19,388 nt of DNA from CALLPQ01 sp964479275 (GTDB lineage Bacteria > Pseudomonadota > Alphaproteobacteria > Caulobacterales > Parvularculaceae): assembly GCA_964479275.1 (NCBI GenBank), contig CAYZLR010000064.1:1-19388 (forward strand). The letters run 5' to 3'. Positions within the stretch are counted from its first letter, which is position 1. The number at the start of each line of letters is the position of its first letter. This document shows, piece after piece, positions 1 to 8,068 of this stretch. Position numbers and translations under genes: made by a program. The notes beneath the pieces were generated by a model that was not told the DNA's origin, searched no databases, and saw nothing but the letters and a program-made list of their open reading frames with translations.

Positions 1-3000
1 TCGGTGGCTTCTGACACAAACATTATAGTCGTTGGCGCCTCTACCGGTGGTTTGTGGATGTCACATAATGGTGGCCTGAATTGGATGCCGATTTTTGATG
101 ATCAAGCGGTTGCCTCTATTGGCGCTGTGGCAATTAACCAGCAAAATCCAGATATCATCTGGGTCGGCACAGGGGAGGGCAATGTTCGCAACTCAACCTC
201 TGTTGGCGGCGGTGTTTATAAATCTATTGATGGCGGAAAGAGTTTTACTTATCTGGGGTTAGAAAAAACAGAACGTATACACCGCATTGCGCTTCATCCG
301 ACTAACCCAGATATTGCTTATATTGCTGCTCTTGGGTCGTTGTGGGGTGAAAATGCGGAGCGAGGCATTTATAAAACTACGGACGGCGGAAAAAGCTGGC
401 AAAAAATTCTTTATATTGATCAAAAAACCGGGGCGACAGATATCCGTATGGTCCCAGGAAACCCTGATAAACTTATTGCCGGGATGTGGCAATTTCGTCG
501 TTGGCCTTATTTTTTCAAATCCGGCGGTGCGGGCTCAGGCATTTATATCAGTCATGATGGCGGTTTAAACTGGGAACAGCGTACGCAGGAAGATGGTTTG
601 CCGGACGGCGAGCTTGGGCGGTCTGCATTTGCGATTTCTCCTTCTGATCCACAACGGATCTACGCGTTGGTGGAAGCGGAAAAAAGCGCGCTAGCGCGCT
701 CTGACGATGGCGGGCGTAGCTGGGCGCTCGTTAATCAAGATTTTGATATCGCCGATCGGCCTTTTTATTATAATGATATTGCCGTGGACCCAGTTGATAA
801 AAACCGAGTGTACCGCATTGGTAGCCGTGTCAAACTTTCTATTGATGGCGGTAAAACTTTTGACTTTATTGAATCAATTGATTGCTGCGCCACCGCCAAT
901 ACCTTGCACATTGATACGCATGCATGGTGGATTAATCCCCGTGACCCGCGTCATATGATTGACGGAAATGATGGTGGCATTGGCATTACCCGTGATCAGG
1001 GAAAAACTTGGCGGTTTGTTCGCAATTTGCCGCTCGCACAATTTTATCACATCGCAGTTGATAATGATACGCCGTATAATATTTATGGTGGCCTTCAAGA
1101 TAATGGATCATGGCGTGGTCCCTCTGAGGTATGGGAAAATGGTGGTATACGGAATTTTCATTGGCAGGAGGTTTCCTTTGGCGATGGGTTTGATACGGTG
1201 CCCGATCCGACCAATTCGTCTCGTGGATATTCTATGAGCCAAGGCGGGACGCTTTACCGCTGGAATTTGGAAACTGGCGAAGTGCGCCTTATTCAACCCG
1301 CAGCGCCTGATCTGGAAACGGAATTGCGTTTTAACTGGAATGCCGGCTTTGCCATTGATCCGTTCAAGAGTGAAGCGATTTATTTGGGTAGTCAGTATCT
1401 GCATAAATCAACGGATCGTGGTCTGACTTGGGAGGTTATCAGCGGCGATCTCACTACAAATAATGCAGCGGTGCAGACTTTTAGAGAAAGTGGCGGCCTG
1501 ACACGGGATGTAACTGCAGCAGAAAACTATACCACCATTACGATGGTTGCTCCCAGTCCTATTGAAGAGGGGACAATTTGGGTGGGAACTGACGATGGCC
1601 GCGTGCATGTCACGCGCGATGGTGGTGCGAATTGGCACAGTCTGGAAGGGCGCGCGGGGGCGGCAAAAGGAGGCTGGGTAACGATGATTGACCCCTCCCC
1701 CCATGATGCGGGTACTGCCTTTATTACGATTGATGATCATCGCCGCGGCAACAAAGCGCCATATGTGTTCCGTATGAGCAATTATGGCCAGAACTGGCGT
1801 TCATTATCGACAAACCAAATCAGTGGTTATGCTTTGTCTGTGAAACAAGATCCGGTTGATCCGAATTTATTGTTCCTTGGTACCGAATTTGGACTTCATG
1901 TCAGCTTTGATGGCGGACGCAGCTGGAGCAAATGGACAGCTGGTCTGCCGACCATCGCCGTCTCTGATATTGCGATACAAACGCGTGAGAGTGATTTAAT
2001 TGTAGCCACCCACGGACGTGCAGCCTTTGTGATTGATGATTATTCGGCCTTGCGCGGGATTAATGCTAACGCTTTAGAGCAACGTTTTGCGATTTTGGGT
2101 GTGACAAACGGTCAACAATATCGGGCGCGTCAATCGGCTTCGACTCGGTTTCCGGGTAATGGCGAATTTCGCGCGGATAACGAGCCTTATGGCGCGATGG
2201 TGACTTTTGTGGCTACCGGGTCAGATTTACCCCATCCTGACGAGAAAACGGAACGTGATCGATTAATTGCAGAACGCAGGCAAGCCTCAAAAAGTGAACC
2301 GGCGGAAGATAATGCTGAGGATGAGGGAGCGAAAAAGGGCTCTGAACTCACGATCAAGATCTTGGATCAGGCTGGCGAAACCATTCGGACGTTTAAGCAT
2401 GATGTCTATCAAGGGATAAACCGCGTCGTTTGGAATCTCAGAGAGGATGGCTTGGCCCCTGTGCCGCCTGGCGAACCCAATGAAGATGGTACATTACCGC
2501 CGGGACAGGAAGCGCTACCGGGTAATTATACCGCGCAATTAATTTTTGAAGGGGAGACCCGTGAGGTCGCCTTTACAGTGCTTTCGGATCCAAGGCGTGA
2601 AGGCAACGATGATGAGCAAAAAGCGGCATATGATGCCTTGAAAACAGCTATTGCTCTTGAAGAAAAAGCCGGTGATGCTGTGCGCACCATCATCGAAGCC
2701 CGCCGCGATGTTGATACGGTGACGGAAATGATTGTCAGCCTGAAACAGGTGCGCAATATCATGCCAGATGATCAGGAACACCCTTTGAGTAAGCTGGAAA
2801 AACAGGCTGGTGACGTGATCAAAGCGCTAAATGAGGTGGAGGCAAAGTTTCGCGTAGCCCCTGAAACCAAAGGCATTGTATTTGACAATGACAAAGTTTT
2901 TAGCCGCATTGGGGCAGCGCAATTTCATTTGGGGTCAACTTATGATGTCCCCACAGCCGCGGGACTGAAATCAATCGATCATGCCCGTAATGCACTTGAT

Positions 3001-3105
3001 CAGGCTGTTAACGAACTAAATAGCTTGCTTGGTGGAGAATTTGCAGCCTTTCGAAAGGCTGTTGAAGATGCCAATCTCAATTTGCTTGACCAAAAAGCAT
3101 TATAG
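1..3105 (+). CDS. Asp-box (BNR/sortilin-like) beta-propeller protein, 5' end missing
   Basis: The reading frame is open from the first base to TAG at 3103-3105 (1034 codons). The GTG at position 4 is probably internal, because the protein already starts inside a propeller blade (IIVVGASTGGLWMSHNGGLNW). At least ten Asp-box motifs (S/T-x-D-x-G-x-x-W/F) run through about residues 20-640, for example SIDGGKSF, TTDGGKSW, SHDGGLNW, TRDGGANW and SFDGGRSW. This pattern is typical of the VPS10/sortilin and BNR-repeat beta-propellers annotated as glycosyl hydrolase-like exported proteins. Residues about 780-860 look like a FlgD-type Ig-like domain (LTIKILDQAGETIRTF, then NRVVWNLR). A charged helical, possibly coiled-coil tail follows (about 868-955). 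No enzymatic residues can be assigned, and a hydrolase role should not be assumed. The missing N-terminus would be expected to carry a signal peptide. The gene ends 119 bp before glyS, same strand. Confidence 0.85.
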   Translation, partial: SVASDTNIIVVGASTGGLWMSHNGGLNWMPIFDDQAVASIGAVAINQQNPDIIWVGTGEGNVRNSTSVGGGVYKSIDGGKSFTYLGLEKTERIHRIALHPTNPDIAYIAALGSLWGENAERGIYKTTDGGKSWQKILYIDQKTGATDIRMVPGNPDKLIAGMWQFRRWPYFFKSGGAGSGIYISHDGGLNWEQRTQEDGLPDGELGRSAFAISPSDPQRIYALVEAEKSALARSDDGGRSWALVNQDFDIADRPFYYNDIAVDPVDKNRVYRIGSRVKLSIDGGKTFDFIESIDCCATANTLHIDTHAWWINPRDPRHMIDGNDGGIGITRDQGKTWRFVRNLPLAQFYHIAVDNDTPYNIYGGLQDNGSWRGPSEVWENGGIRNFHWQEVSFGDGFDTVPDPTNSSRGYSMSQGGTLYRWNLETGEVRLIQPAAPDLETELRFNWNAGFAIDPFKSEAIYLGSQYLHKSTDRGLTWEVISGDLTTNNAAVQTFRESGGLTRDVTAAENYTTITMVAPSPIEEGTIWVGTDDGRVHVTRDGGANWHSLEGRAGAAKGGWVTMIDPSPHDAGTAFITIDDHRRGNKAPYVFRMSNYGQNWRSLSTNQISGYALSVKQDPVDPNLLFLGTEFGLHVSFDGGRSWSKWTAGLPTIAVSDIAIQTRESDLIVATHGRAAFVIDDYSALRGINANALEQRFAILGVTNGQQYRARQSASTRFPGNGEFRADNEPYGAMVTFVATGSDLPHPDEKTERDRLIAERRQASKSEPAEDNAEDEGAKKGSELTIKILDQAGETIRTFKHDVYQGINRVVWNLREDGLAPVPPGEPNEDGTLPPGQEALPGNYTAQLIFEGETREVAFTVLSDPRREGNDDEQKAAYDALKTAIALEEKAGDAVRTIIEARRDVDTVTEMIVSLKQVRNIMPDDQEHPLSKLEKQAGDVIKALNEVEAKFRVAPETKGIVFDNDKVFSRIGAAQFHLGSTYDVPTAAGLKSIDHARNALDQAVNELNSLLGGEFAAFRKAVEDANLNLLDQKAL

Positions 3106-3188
3106 GGCTCTGGCGGCTTTTCTATTCTAGGCAAATCATCAGATTAGTGTCGACGGACGCTTGCATGGTTTGATGAGGCTTACTAAAA

Positions 3189-3222
3189 GCGATGGGCTCG
3201 TAACCGATAAGAAGCTCATCGC
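3189..3222 (+). promoter_or_regulatory. 10-bp hairpin directly before the glyS start codon
   Basis: GCGATGGGCT (3189-3198) can pair over its whole length with AGCTCATCGC (3213-3222), with one G-U wobble and a 14-base loop. The stem ends two bases before the glyS ATG. The most likely ribosome-binding bases, GAAG at 3211-3214, straddle the loop and the base of the 3' arm, so the fold could partly occlude initiation. Whether it forms in vivo is inference. Confidence 0.5.
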
Positions 3223-3224
3223 CT

Positions 3225-5267
3225 ATGTCAGAATTATTGCTCGAACTTTTCTCCGAAGAAATCCCCGCACGGATGCAGATGCGTGCTGCACAAGACCTGG
3301 AAAAGCTGGTTAATCAGCACTTGCTCGATTCAGGTTTTTTGCCGGAAGGTGTTAAGGCATTTTCAACACCGCGCCGATTGGCTGTCATTGTGACTGGATT
3401 GCCGGTGCGCCAAGAGGATCAAAAAGAAGAAAAAAAAGGCCCGCGGGTCGGTGCGCCAGATAAAGCCATTGAGGGGTTTTTGCGTTCAGCGGGGCTTTCA
3501 AATCTTGATCAATGTGAGAAGCGTAGCGACAAAAAAGGCGAGTTTTATGTTGCTGTGATTGATCGCAAGGGACTTAATACGACTGAAGTGATTTCTAAAA
3601 TGATTCCTGAAATTGTCCGCAATTTTCCTTGGCAAAAATCCATGCGTTGGGGGGCTGCAAGTCGTGAGGACGGGGCCTTGAAATGGGTGCGCCCGTTAAT
3701 TTCTATTCTGTGTGCTTTTGATGGTGAGATTGTTGATTTTGAAATTGATGGAATCTCCTCAAGCGATAAAACTTTTGGCCACCGCTTTATCGCACCGGAA
3801 GAAATCCGCGTGCGTAATTTTGAAGATTATGAAGCCTCTTTACGACGCGCGAATGTTATTCTTGATAGCGCGGAGCGAGAAGAGTTGATTGCAGCAGAAG
3901 CCAGAACACTTTGCCAAGCTCAGGATCTTGAGTGGGTTGAGGATAGAGGTTTGTTGCGTGAAGTGGCAGGGCTTGCTGAATGGCCGATTGTAATGATTGG
4001 GACGTATGATGAAAAATTTTTAAAACTCCCGGATGAGGTTCTCACCGCATCGATGCGTGGTCATCAAAAATATTTTTCCGTACGCAATCCAAAGACGGGC
4101 CGTCTTGCAAACAAATTTATTGTTGTCGCCAATATGATTGCAGCAGATGGCGGTGCAGCCATGCGAGAGGGATATGAACGAGTGTTGACCGCTCGTCTTT
4201 CCGATGGCTGGTATCTTTATCATCAAGATCTCAAAGTCTCTTTGTCCGAGCGGGGTGCAGAGCTCGATCAGGTTACATTTTTTGAAGGGCTGGGTAGTGT
4301 CGGGGACAAGGCTCAGCGGGTTGCACAATTAGCGGCAGAAATTGCGCCTTACGTGGGGGCGAATGCGCAAACGGCGTCAAAGGCTGCGATGCTTGCTAAG
4401 GCTGATTTGGTCACGGGCATGGTTGGTGAGTTTCCTGAACTACAGGGGGTTATGGGGCGTTATTATGCACTTGAACAAAATGAGGAAGGCGAGATCGCAG
4501 ACGCAATTCGTGATCATTATAAACCTCAAGGTCAAGATGATGATGTTCCTTCCGAGCCGATTGCATTGAGTGTTGCGCTTGCTGATAAGATTGATACGCT
4601 GACGGGGTTTTGGAGTATTGATAAGAAGCCAACGGGGTCGAGTGATCCTTTTGCGCTGCGCCGGGCAGCTCTTGGGGTTATCCGAATTATTTTAACTCGG
4701 GAAATTCGCTACCCATTGCCGAGCGCGCCTTCGGATATACTGGAATTTTTTCATGATCGGTTGAAGGTTTATTTGCGTGATCATGGTCACCGCCATGATC
4801 ACGTCGAGGCTGTTTTGAAAACCCATGAGGGTCAGTTGCAAGATGATGTTGTCTTAATCGTTCGTCAGTTAAAAGCTTTGGAAGACTGTGTTAAAACCGA
4901 CGACGGGGAAAATTTGGTCGCAGCGTTTAAGCGGGCCGCCAATATTTTGAAGGCTGAACGGAAGAACGGTGAATTGCCTTCTGGTGATAATGTAAGCGTT
5001 GACTTGTTTGAACATGATGCAGAAAAAACTCTTTTTGCGACCCTAGAAAATTCGGAAACTGAGGCATTAAGCGCGCTCGTGGAAGAAGATTTTCAGCGGG
5101 CAATGACTGCTCTCGCGAAGTTACGCGCCCCCCTTGATGGTTTTTTTGAAACGGTTACAGTAAATGCTGATGATCAAAATTTACGCGCTAACCGTCTCGC
5201 TCTGCTCGTACGTTTTCGCGATGCCGCTAATAAGATCGTTGATTTCACAAAATTAGAAGGCCGGTAA
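3225..5267 (+). CDS. glyS: Glycine--tRNA ligase beta subunit
   Basis: Beta subunit of the bacterial alpha2beta2 glycyl-tRNA synthetase, which charges tRNA-Gly. The alpha subunit GlyQ carries the catalytic core, while beta contributes tRNA recognition and anticodon binding. The 680-residue length is normal for the family. Recognisable blocks are the N-terminal MSELLLELFSEEIPARM, STPRRLAVIV (about 46-55), the RGHQKYFSV segment (about 278-286), DPFALRRAALGVIRI (about 474-488) and a C-terminal DALR-like anticodon-binding region ending NRLALLVRFRDAANKIVDF. The ATG at 3225 gives the canonical GlyS N-terminus; its Shine-Dalgarno sequence is weak and lies in a potential hairpin. Unusually, glyQ is not immediately upstream: an Asp-box propeller gene precedes it. 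Downstream it converges on mrp across a palindromic repeat. Identification is secure. Confidence 0.97.
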   Translation: MSELLLELFSEEIPARMQMRAAQDLEKLVNQHLLDSGFLPEGVKAFSTPRRLAVIVTGLPVRQEDQKEEKKGPRVGAPDKAIEGFLRSAGLSNLDQCEKRSDKKGEFYVAVIDRKGLNTTEVISKMIPEIVRNFPWQKSMRWGAASREDGALKWVRPLISILCAFDGEIVDFEIDGISSSDKTFGHRFIAPEEIRVRNFEDYEASLRRANVILDSAEREELIAAEARTLCQAQDLEWVEDRGLLREVAGLAEWPIVMIGTYDEKFLKLPDEVLTASMRGHQKYFSVRNPKTGRLANKFIVVANMIAADGGAAMREGYERVLTARLSDGWYLYHQDLKVSLSERGAELDQVTFFEGLGSVGDKAQRVAQLAAEIAPYVGANAQTASKAAMLAKADLVTGMVGEFPELQGVMGRYYALEQNEEGEIADAIRDHYKPQGQDDDVPSEPIALSVALADKIDTLTGFWSIDKKPTGSSDPFALRRAALGVIRIILTREIRYPLPSAPSDILEFFHDRLKVYLRDHGHRHDHVEAVLKTHEGQLQDDVVLIVRQLKALEDCVKTDDGENLVAAFKRAANILKAERKNGELPSGDNVSVDLFEHDAEKTLFATLENSETEALSALVEEDFQRAMTALAKLRAPLDGFFETVTVNADDQNLRANRLALLVRFRDAANKIVDFTKLEGR

Positions 5268-5303
5268 GAGGGTTTGAAAATTAGCACTTGTGAGTTTTTT
5301 TTC

Positions 5304-5385
5304 AAAGCGTTTCCAAACGAAGTGTTTGCGGTTCGTATCAAGGAAACGCGTTAAAGCCTAAAGCGTTTCCAAACGAATTGTTTGC
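5304..5385. repeat. REP-like palindromic element, one full unit plus a second half unit
   Basis: A 26-base sequence, AAAGCGTTTCCAAACGAA followed by GTGTTTGC or TTGTTTGC, occurs at 5304-5329 and 5360-5385 with 24 of 26 bases identical. Between the copies lies GGAAACGC (5342-5349), which can pair with GCGTTTCC of either copy (5307-5314 or 5363-5370), giving two mutually exclusive hairpins. The first unit also has an inner ACGAA/TTCGT stem (5317-5321 with 5332-5336), so it can fold as a branched stem. It lies between the convergent 3' ends of glyS and mrp, a typical site for such repeats. It resembles palindromic repeats I recall from Rhizobiales genomes, but I could not compare them. It may act as a bidirectional 3'-end hairpin. 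Confidence 0.75.
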
Positions 5386-5426
5386 ATACTGGTAGGGTAA
5401 CTGTTTCTGTTGCGCTCTTGAGGTAA

Positions 5427-6581
5427 TCAGACAATTTTTTCTGCTATTGTCTTAAGGGCTGTTTTTGCGGCACTGTCTGTTTCGAGGGATAGAAAAGGGG
5501 TTCCCTGATCATTGGCTTGGCCAATCGCGGGTTCGATCGGGACTGCGCCTAGAAAATTGACGTTCAGGGCTTCGGCCATTTTCTTGCCGCCCTCCCGACC
5601 AAAGAGGTAATTTCGTGTGCCATCAGGCATGTCCAGCCACGCCATATTTTCTATCAGTCCGATCACGGGTGTTTGGGTTTGTTCAAACAGTGCAAGGCCG
5701 CGCCTGACATCCGCGAGGGCCAGATCTTGCGGCGTTGTTACGATAACTGCAGCGCTTAATTTTCCAGATTGAATCAGAGAAAGATGGGCATCACCAGTGC
5801 CTGGTGGTGTGTCAATTAATAAAATATCGAGTTCCCCCCAATTCACATCATGCATTAATTGACGGATCGCCCCCATCACCATGGGGCCGCGCCAGGCAAC
5901 GGCTTTATCAGGATCGATCAATAAGCCAATTGACATCAGTTTAATACCGGCACGTATGGGAGGTTGGATTTTTCCCTCAATCAGATTGGGTTGTCCGGTG
6001 AGCTTAAACAGAGTTGGCAAGGATGGTCCGGTGATGTCTGCGTCTAAAATGCCAACTTTTAACCCTTTTTGGGCGAGTGCAAAGGCGAGATTTACGGCCA
6101 GCGTGGATTTCCCAACACCTCCTTTACCAGAAGCAATCGCAATGACTTTTTTGACTCCCCTGAGCGCTGCCTCATTTTGGGCAATTCGTTGCTCTTTCAC
6201 GCTTTGCGCTGAGCCTGCTTTTGGCTTCATAAAGTCATTGAGCCCCAGAGGATTATCATGGCCGCCAATTGTTGCGTTTTTGGGTTTAGGGGGCGCAGAG
6301 TTGGGGGCGGGATGGGACGAGGCTGGTGCATGACGGGTTGCGATCACTTGCACTTCGGTCAGCTCGCTAATCGCAGATAGACTGATTTTTATTTGTTCGA
6401 TCAGGGTTTGAATTTCATGCGGCTGATCATGACCGGTGTCCAGTAAAATTATGGCTTTCCCTGTGTCGCTAAGGCGCAAATCCGTAATTCGCCCTGTGGC
6501 AATAAGATTACCCTTTTGTTGGGAGAGGGGAATTGTTGCCAGACGGTCTCTGATACCCATCATCAGCGCGCTTTTATTCAT
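5427..6581 (-). CDS. mrp: Mrp/NBP35-family P-loop ATPase (iron-sulfur carrier type) lacking cysteines
   Basis: ParA/MinD-like ATPase of the Mrp/ApbC/NBP35 family, generally linked to delivery of iron-sulfur clusters to apo-proteins in the cytoplasm. An N-terminal MIP18/DUF59-like segment (about 5-85) and a Pro/Ala-rich linker lead into the ATPase domain with the deviant Walker A SGKGGVGKST (about 151-160), LDADITGPSLP, and the Walker B/switch LLIDTPPGTGD. The usual CxxC after the IENM motif is absent: here the segment from about residue 311 reads ENMAWLDMPDGTRNYLFG, and the whole protein has no cysteine. I chose the ATG whose first base is 6581 (384 residues) because GGAAAAG precedes it at good spacing; an in-frame TTG at 6623 would add 14 residues but has no ribosome site. 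The gene is divergent from hflK. Confidence 0.9.
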   Translation of the reverse strand: MNKSALMMGIRDRLATIPLSQQKGNLIATGRITDLRLSDTGKAIILLDTGHDQPHEIQTLIEQIKISLSAISELTEVQVIATRHAPASSHPAPNSAPPKPKNATIGGHDNPLGLNDFMKPKAGSAQSVKEQRIAQNEAALRGVKKVIAIASGKGGVGKSTLAVNLAFALAQKGLKVGILDADITGPSLPTLFKLTGQPNLIEGKIQPPIRAGIKLMSIGLLIDPDKAVAWRGPMVMGAIRQLMHDVNWGELDILLIDTPPGTGDAHLSLIQSGKLSAAVIVTTPQDLALADVRRGLALFEQTQTPVIGLIENMAWLDMPDGTRNYLFGREGGKKMAEALNVNFLGAVPIEPAIGQANDQGTPFLSLETDSAAKTALKTIAEKIV

Positions 6582-6889
6582 GACTTTTCCATCATTCTTT
6601 TTACTGCTATCCCTGATTTTCAATTTTGATGCTCAGGAATGCGTAAGAGTGTAATTTTATCGATTGATTACCCAATTTTATTGGGATGATTCCATTGTAC
6701 CTTTACCTTTCGATCACATATATAGCGTCAAACTGTGAAAACCAGTCTTAACGGCAAGATGAAGGATATAACCGATAAAAATACATATCGGCTATGGAAT
6801 CAGCTAAGAGACTGGGTAAAAGAATTTGAGTGTACCCTGCTGGCAAGGGGTGCATTTTTGGCAACCATTCGGACAAAAAGCGAGATCAC
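6582..6889. other. Divergent intergenic region, mrp to hflK
   Basis: About 308 bases without a supported gene. It contains the putative divergent promoters and palindrome at 6648-6724. A plus-strand open frame from a GTG at 6735 runs into hflK in another frame. It has no convincing ribosome site and no recognisable protein, so I do not call it. Confidence 0.6.
6648..6724. promoter_or_regulatory. Divergent mrp/hflK promoter region with a central palindrome
   Basis: On the plus strand TTGTAC (6695-6700) and TATATA (6719-6724), 18 bases apart, form a plausible sigma-70-type promoter for hflK, leaving a leader of about 160 nt. On the minus strand TTGGGT (6670-6675) and TACACT (6648-6653), 16 bases apart, could serve mrp. 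Between the two -35 boxes, and overlapping the mrp one, is the perfect inverted repeat CCCAAT-TTT-ATTGGG (6671-6685), which could be a shared operator. Assignments are by eye; the palindrome itself is certain. Confidence 0.4.
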
Positions 6890-8068
6890 ATGCCCTGGCA
6901 CGATAACTCAGGAAACGGCAGCGATAAAAATAATAGCGGAGGCCCATGGGGCCAGCCCCCCAGAAATGGCGGCGGTAATGGCAACAATGGGGGAGGGCGC
7001 GGGCCGCGACGCCCGTCGCGCGATGGTGAGGCTCCTGATTTAGAGGAATTGTTGGAAGCGTCTCGTGAGCGCCTGAAAAAAGCATTTCCCGGTGGCCGAG
7101 GTGGCCGTGGTAGCGGTTCAGGCTTTGATCTCAACGGTAAAGCGCTAGGTGTGTTTTTCATAATTGGATTGTTGCTGTGGGGCTTTAGCGGCGTTTATAT
7201 CGTAAATCCGAACCAGCTAGCGGTTGTGACAACATTTGGGAAATATGAAAAAATTACGGGCTCGGGTCTGAACTGGCACATTCCATTTCCAGTGCAAAAA
7301 GCACAGATTGAAAATGTTACTGATGTGCGCAGTGATCATGTTCCGCAAAAACGTAGCGCTGCTGAAACCGGTTTTATGTTGACGAAAGATAAAAATATTG
7401 TCGATGTTGAGATGACTGTTCAATGGCGCATTAAACCTGGTGTGCAGGTTGTGGATGGTGAGCTGCCCGGTGTTGCGCAATTTTTATTTAATATTGATGA
7501 TCCGACAAATTTGGTTGTGACAATTGCTGAGGCGGCCATTCGTGAGGCGGTGGGGAGTAATAATCTTGATTTTGTTCAAGCCACTGGCCGTGCCGATATA
7601 CAGTTGCAGACAATTGCCTTGATGCAATCTGCCCTTGATCTTCAAAAAGCGGGTGTCGAAATTACGGAAGTCAACCTTGAAAGCGCTGAGCCGCCAACAG
7701 CGGATGTGAATGAAGCGTTTTTGGATGTTGAGGCGGCCAAGCAGGACCGCGTTCAATATATCAACACCGCGCGGGCTTACCAAAATCGTGTTGTTCCGCA
7801 AGCGCGTGGTCAGGCCCAGCGTATTCTTGAAGATGCTCGCGGCTATCAAGCGCAAGTAACTGCTGAGGCGCGTGGTCAAGCGGAACGGTTTGATAAAATT
7901 TATGAAGAATACGCCAAAGCACCGCAAGTGACGCGTCAAAGAATGTATCTGGAGACAACTGAGCGAGTTTTAGCGAAGATGGACAAAATCATCATTGAAG
8001 AAGGGGCTGGTAGCGGTGTTGTCCCCTATTTACCCTTGAACGAACTTTCAAAAGGAGGCGTAAAATGA
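6890..8068 (+). CDS. hflK: FtsH protease activity modulator HflK
   Basis: SPFH/prohibitin-family inner-membrane protein that with HflC forms a large periplasmic-side cage around the AAA protease FtsH and modulates its activity. The predicted 392-residue protein has the typical Gly/Asn/Pro/Arg-rich cytoplasmic N-terminus (MPWHDNSGNGSDKNNSGGPW). One membrane segment follows (about 85-105, ALGVFFIIGLLLWGFSGVYIV), then the SPFH domain (VNPNQLAVVTTFGKYEK onward) and a long Ala/Gln/Arg-rich helical stretch containing ARGQAQRILEDARGYQAQV. The start at 6890 gives the family's MPW N-terminus with GAG five bases before it. An upstream in-frame ATG at 6830 would add 20 residues unlike the family and is less likely. 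The stop overlaps the hflC start (ATGA), indicating translational coupling. Confidence 0.95.
   Translation: MPWHDNSGNGSDKNNSGGPWGQPPRNGGGNGNNGGGRGPRRPSRDGEAPDLEELLEASRERLKKAFPGGRGGRGSGSGFDLNGKALGVFFIIGLLLWGFSGVYIVNPNQLAVVTTFGKYEKITGSGLNWHIPFPVQKAQIENVTDVRSDHVPQKRSAAETGFMLTKDKNIVDVEMTVQWRIKPGVQVVDGELPGVAQFLFNIDDPTNLVVTIAEAAIREAVGSNNLDFVQATGRADIQLQTIALMQSALDLQKAGVEITEVNLESAEPPTADVNEAFLDVEAAKQDRVQYINTARAYQNRVVPQARGQAQRILEDARGYQAQVTAEARGQAERFDKIYEEYAKAPQVTRQRMYLETTERVLAKMDKIIIEEGAGSGVVPYLPLNELSKGGVK

Noticed and set aside
1408..1740. 110-codon minus-strand frame inside the propeller gene
   Set aside because: Antisense shadow of a continuous, repeat-rich coding frame; no independent start signal.
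5304..5385. CRISPR-like direct repeat
   Set aside because: Only two copies, 30 bases apart, and the spacer is complementary to the repeat itself, which fits a palindromic REP element and not a CRISPR array.
5881..6333. 150-codon plus-strand frame opposite mrp
   Set aside because: Lies entirely antisense to the conserved mrp coding region; composition is that of a shadow frame.
6582..6623. N-terminal extension of Mrp from a TTG codon
   Set aside because: No Shine-Dalgarno before the TTG, while the ATG at 6581 has GGAAAAG at proper spacing.
6735..7043. Plus-strand open frame (102 codons) before and into hflK
   Set aside because: Starts with GTG without a ribosome site, overlaps the well-supported hflK start in another frame, and its second half is just the out-of-frame translation of the Gly-rich hflK region.
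7484..7939. 151-codon minus-strand frame opposite hflK
   Set aside because: Antisense to the conserved SPFH domain; no ribosome site or recognisable protein.
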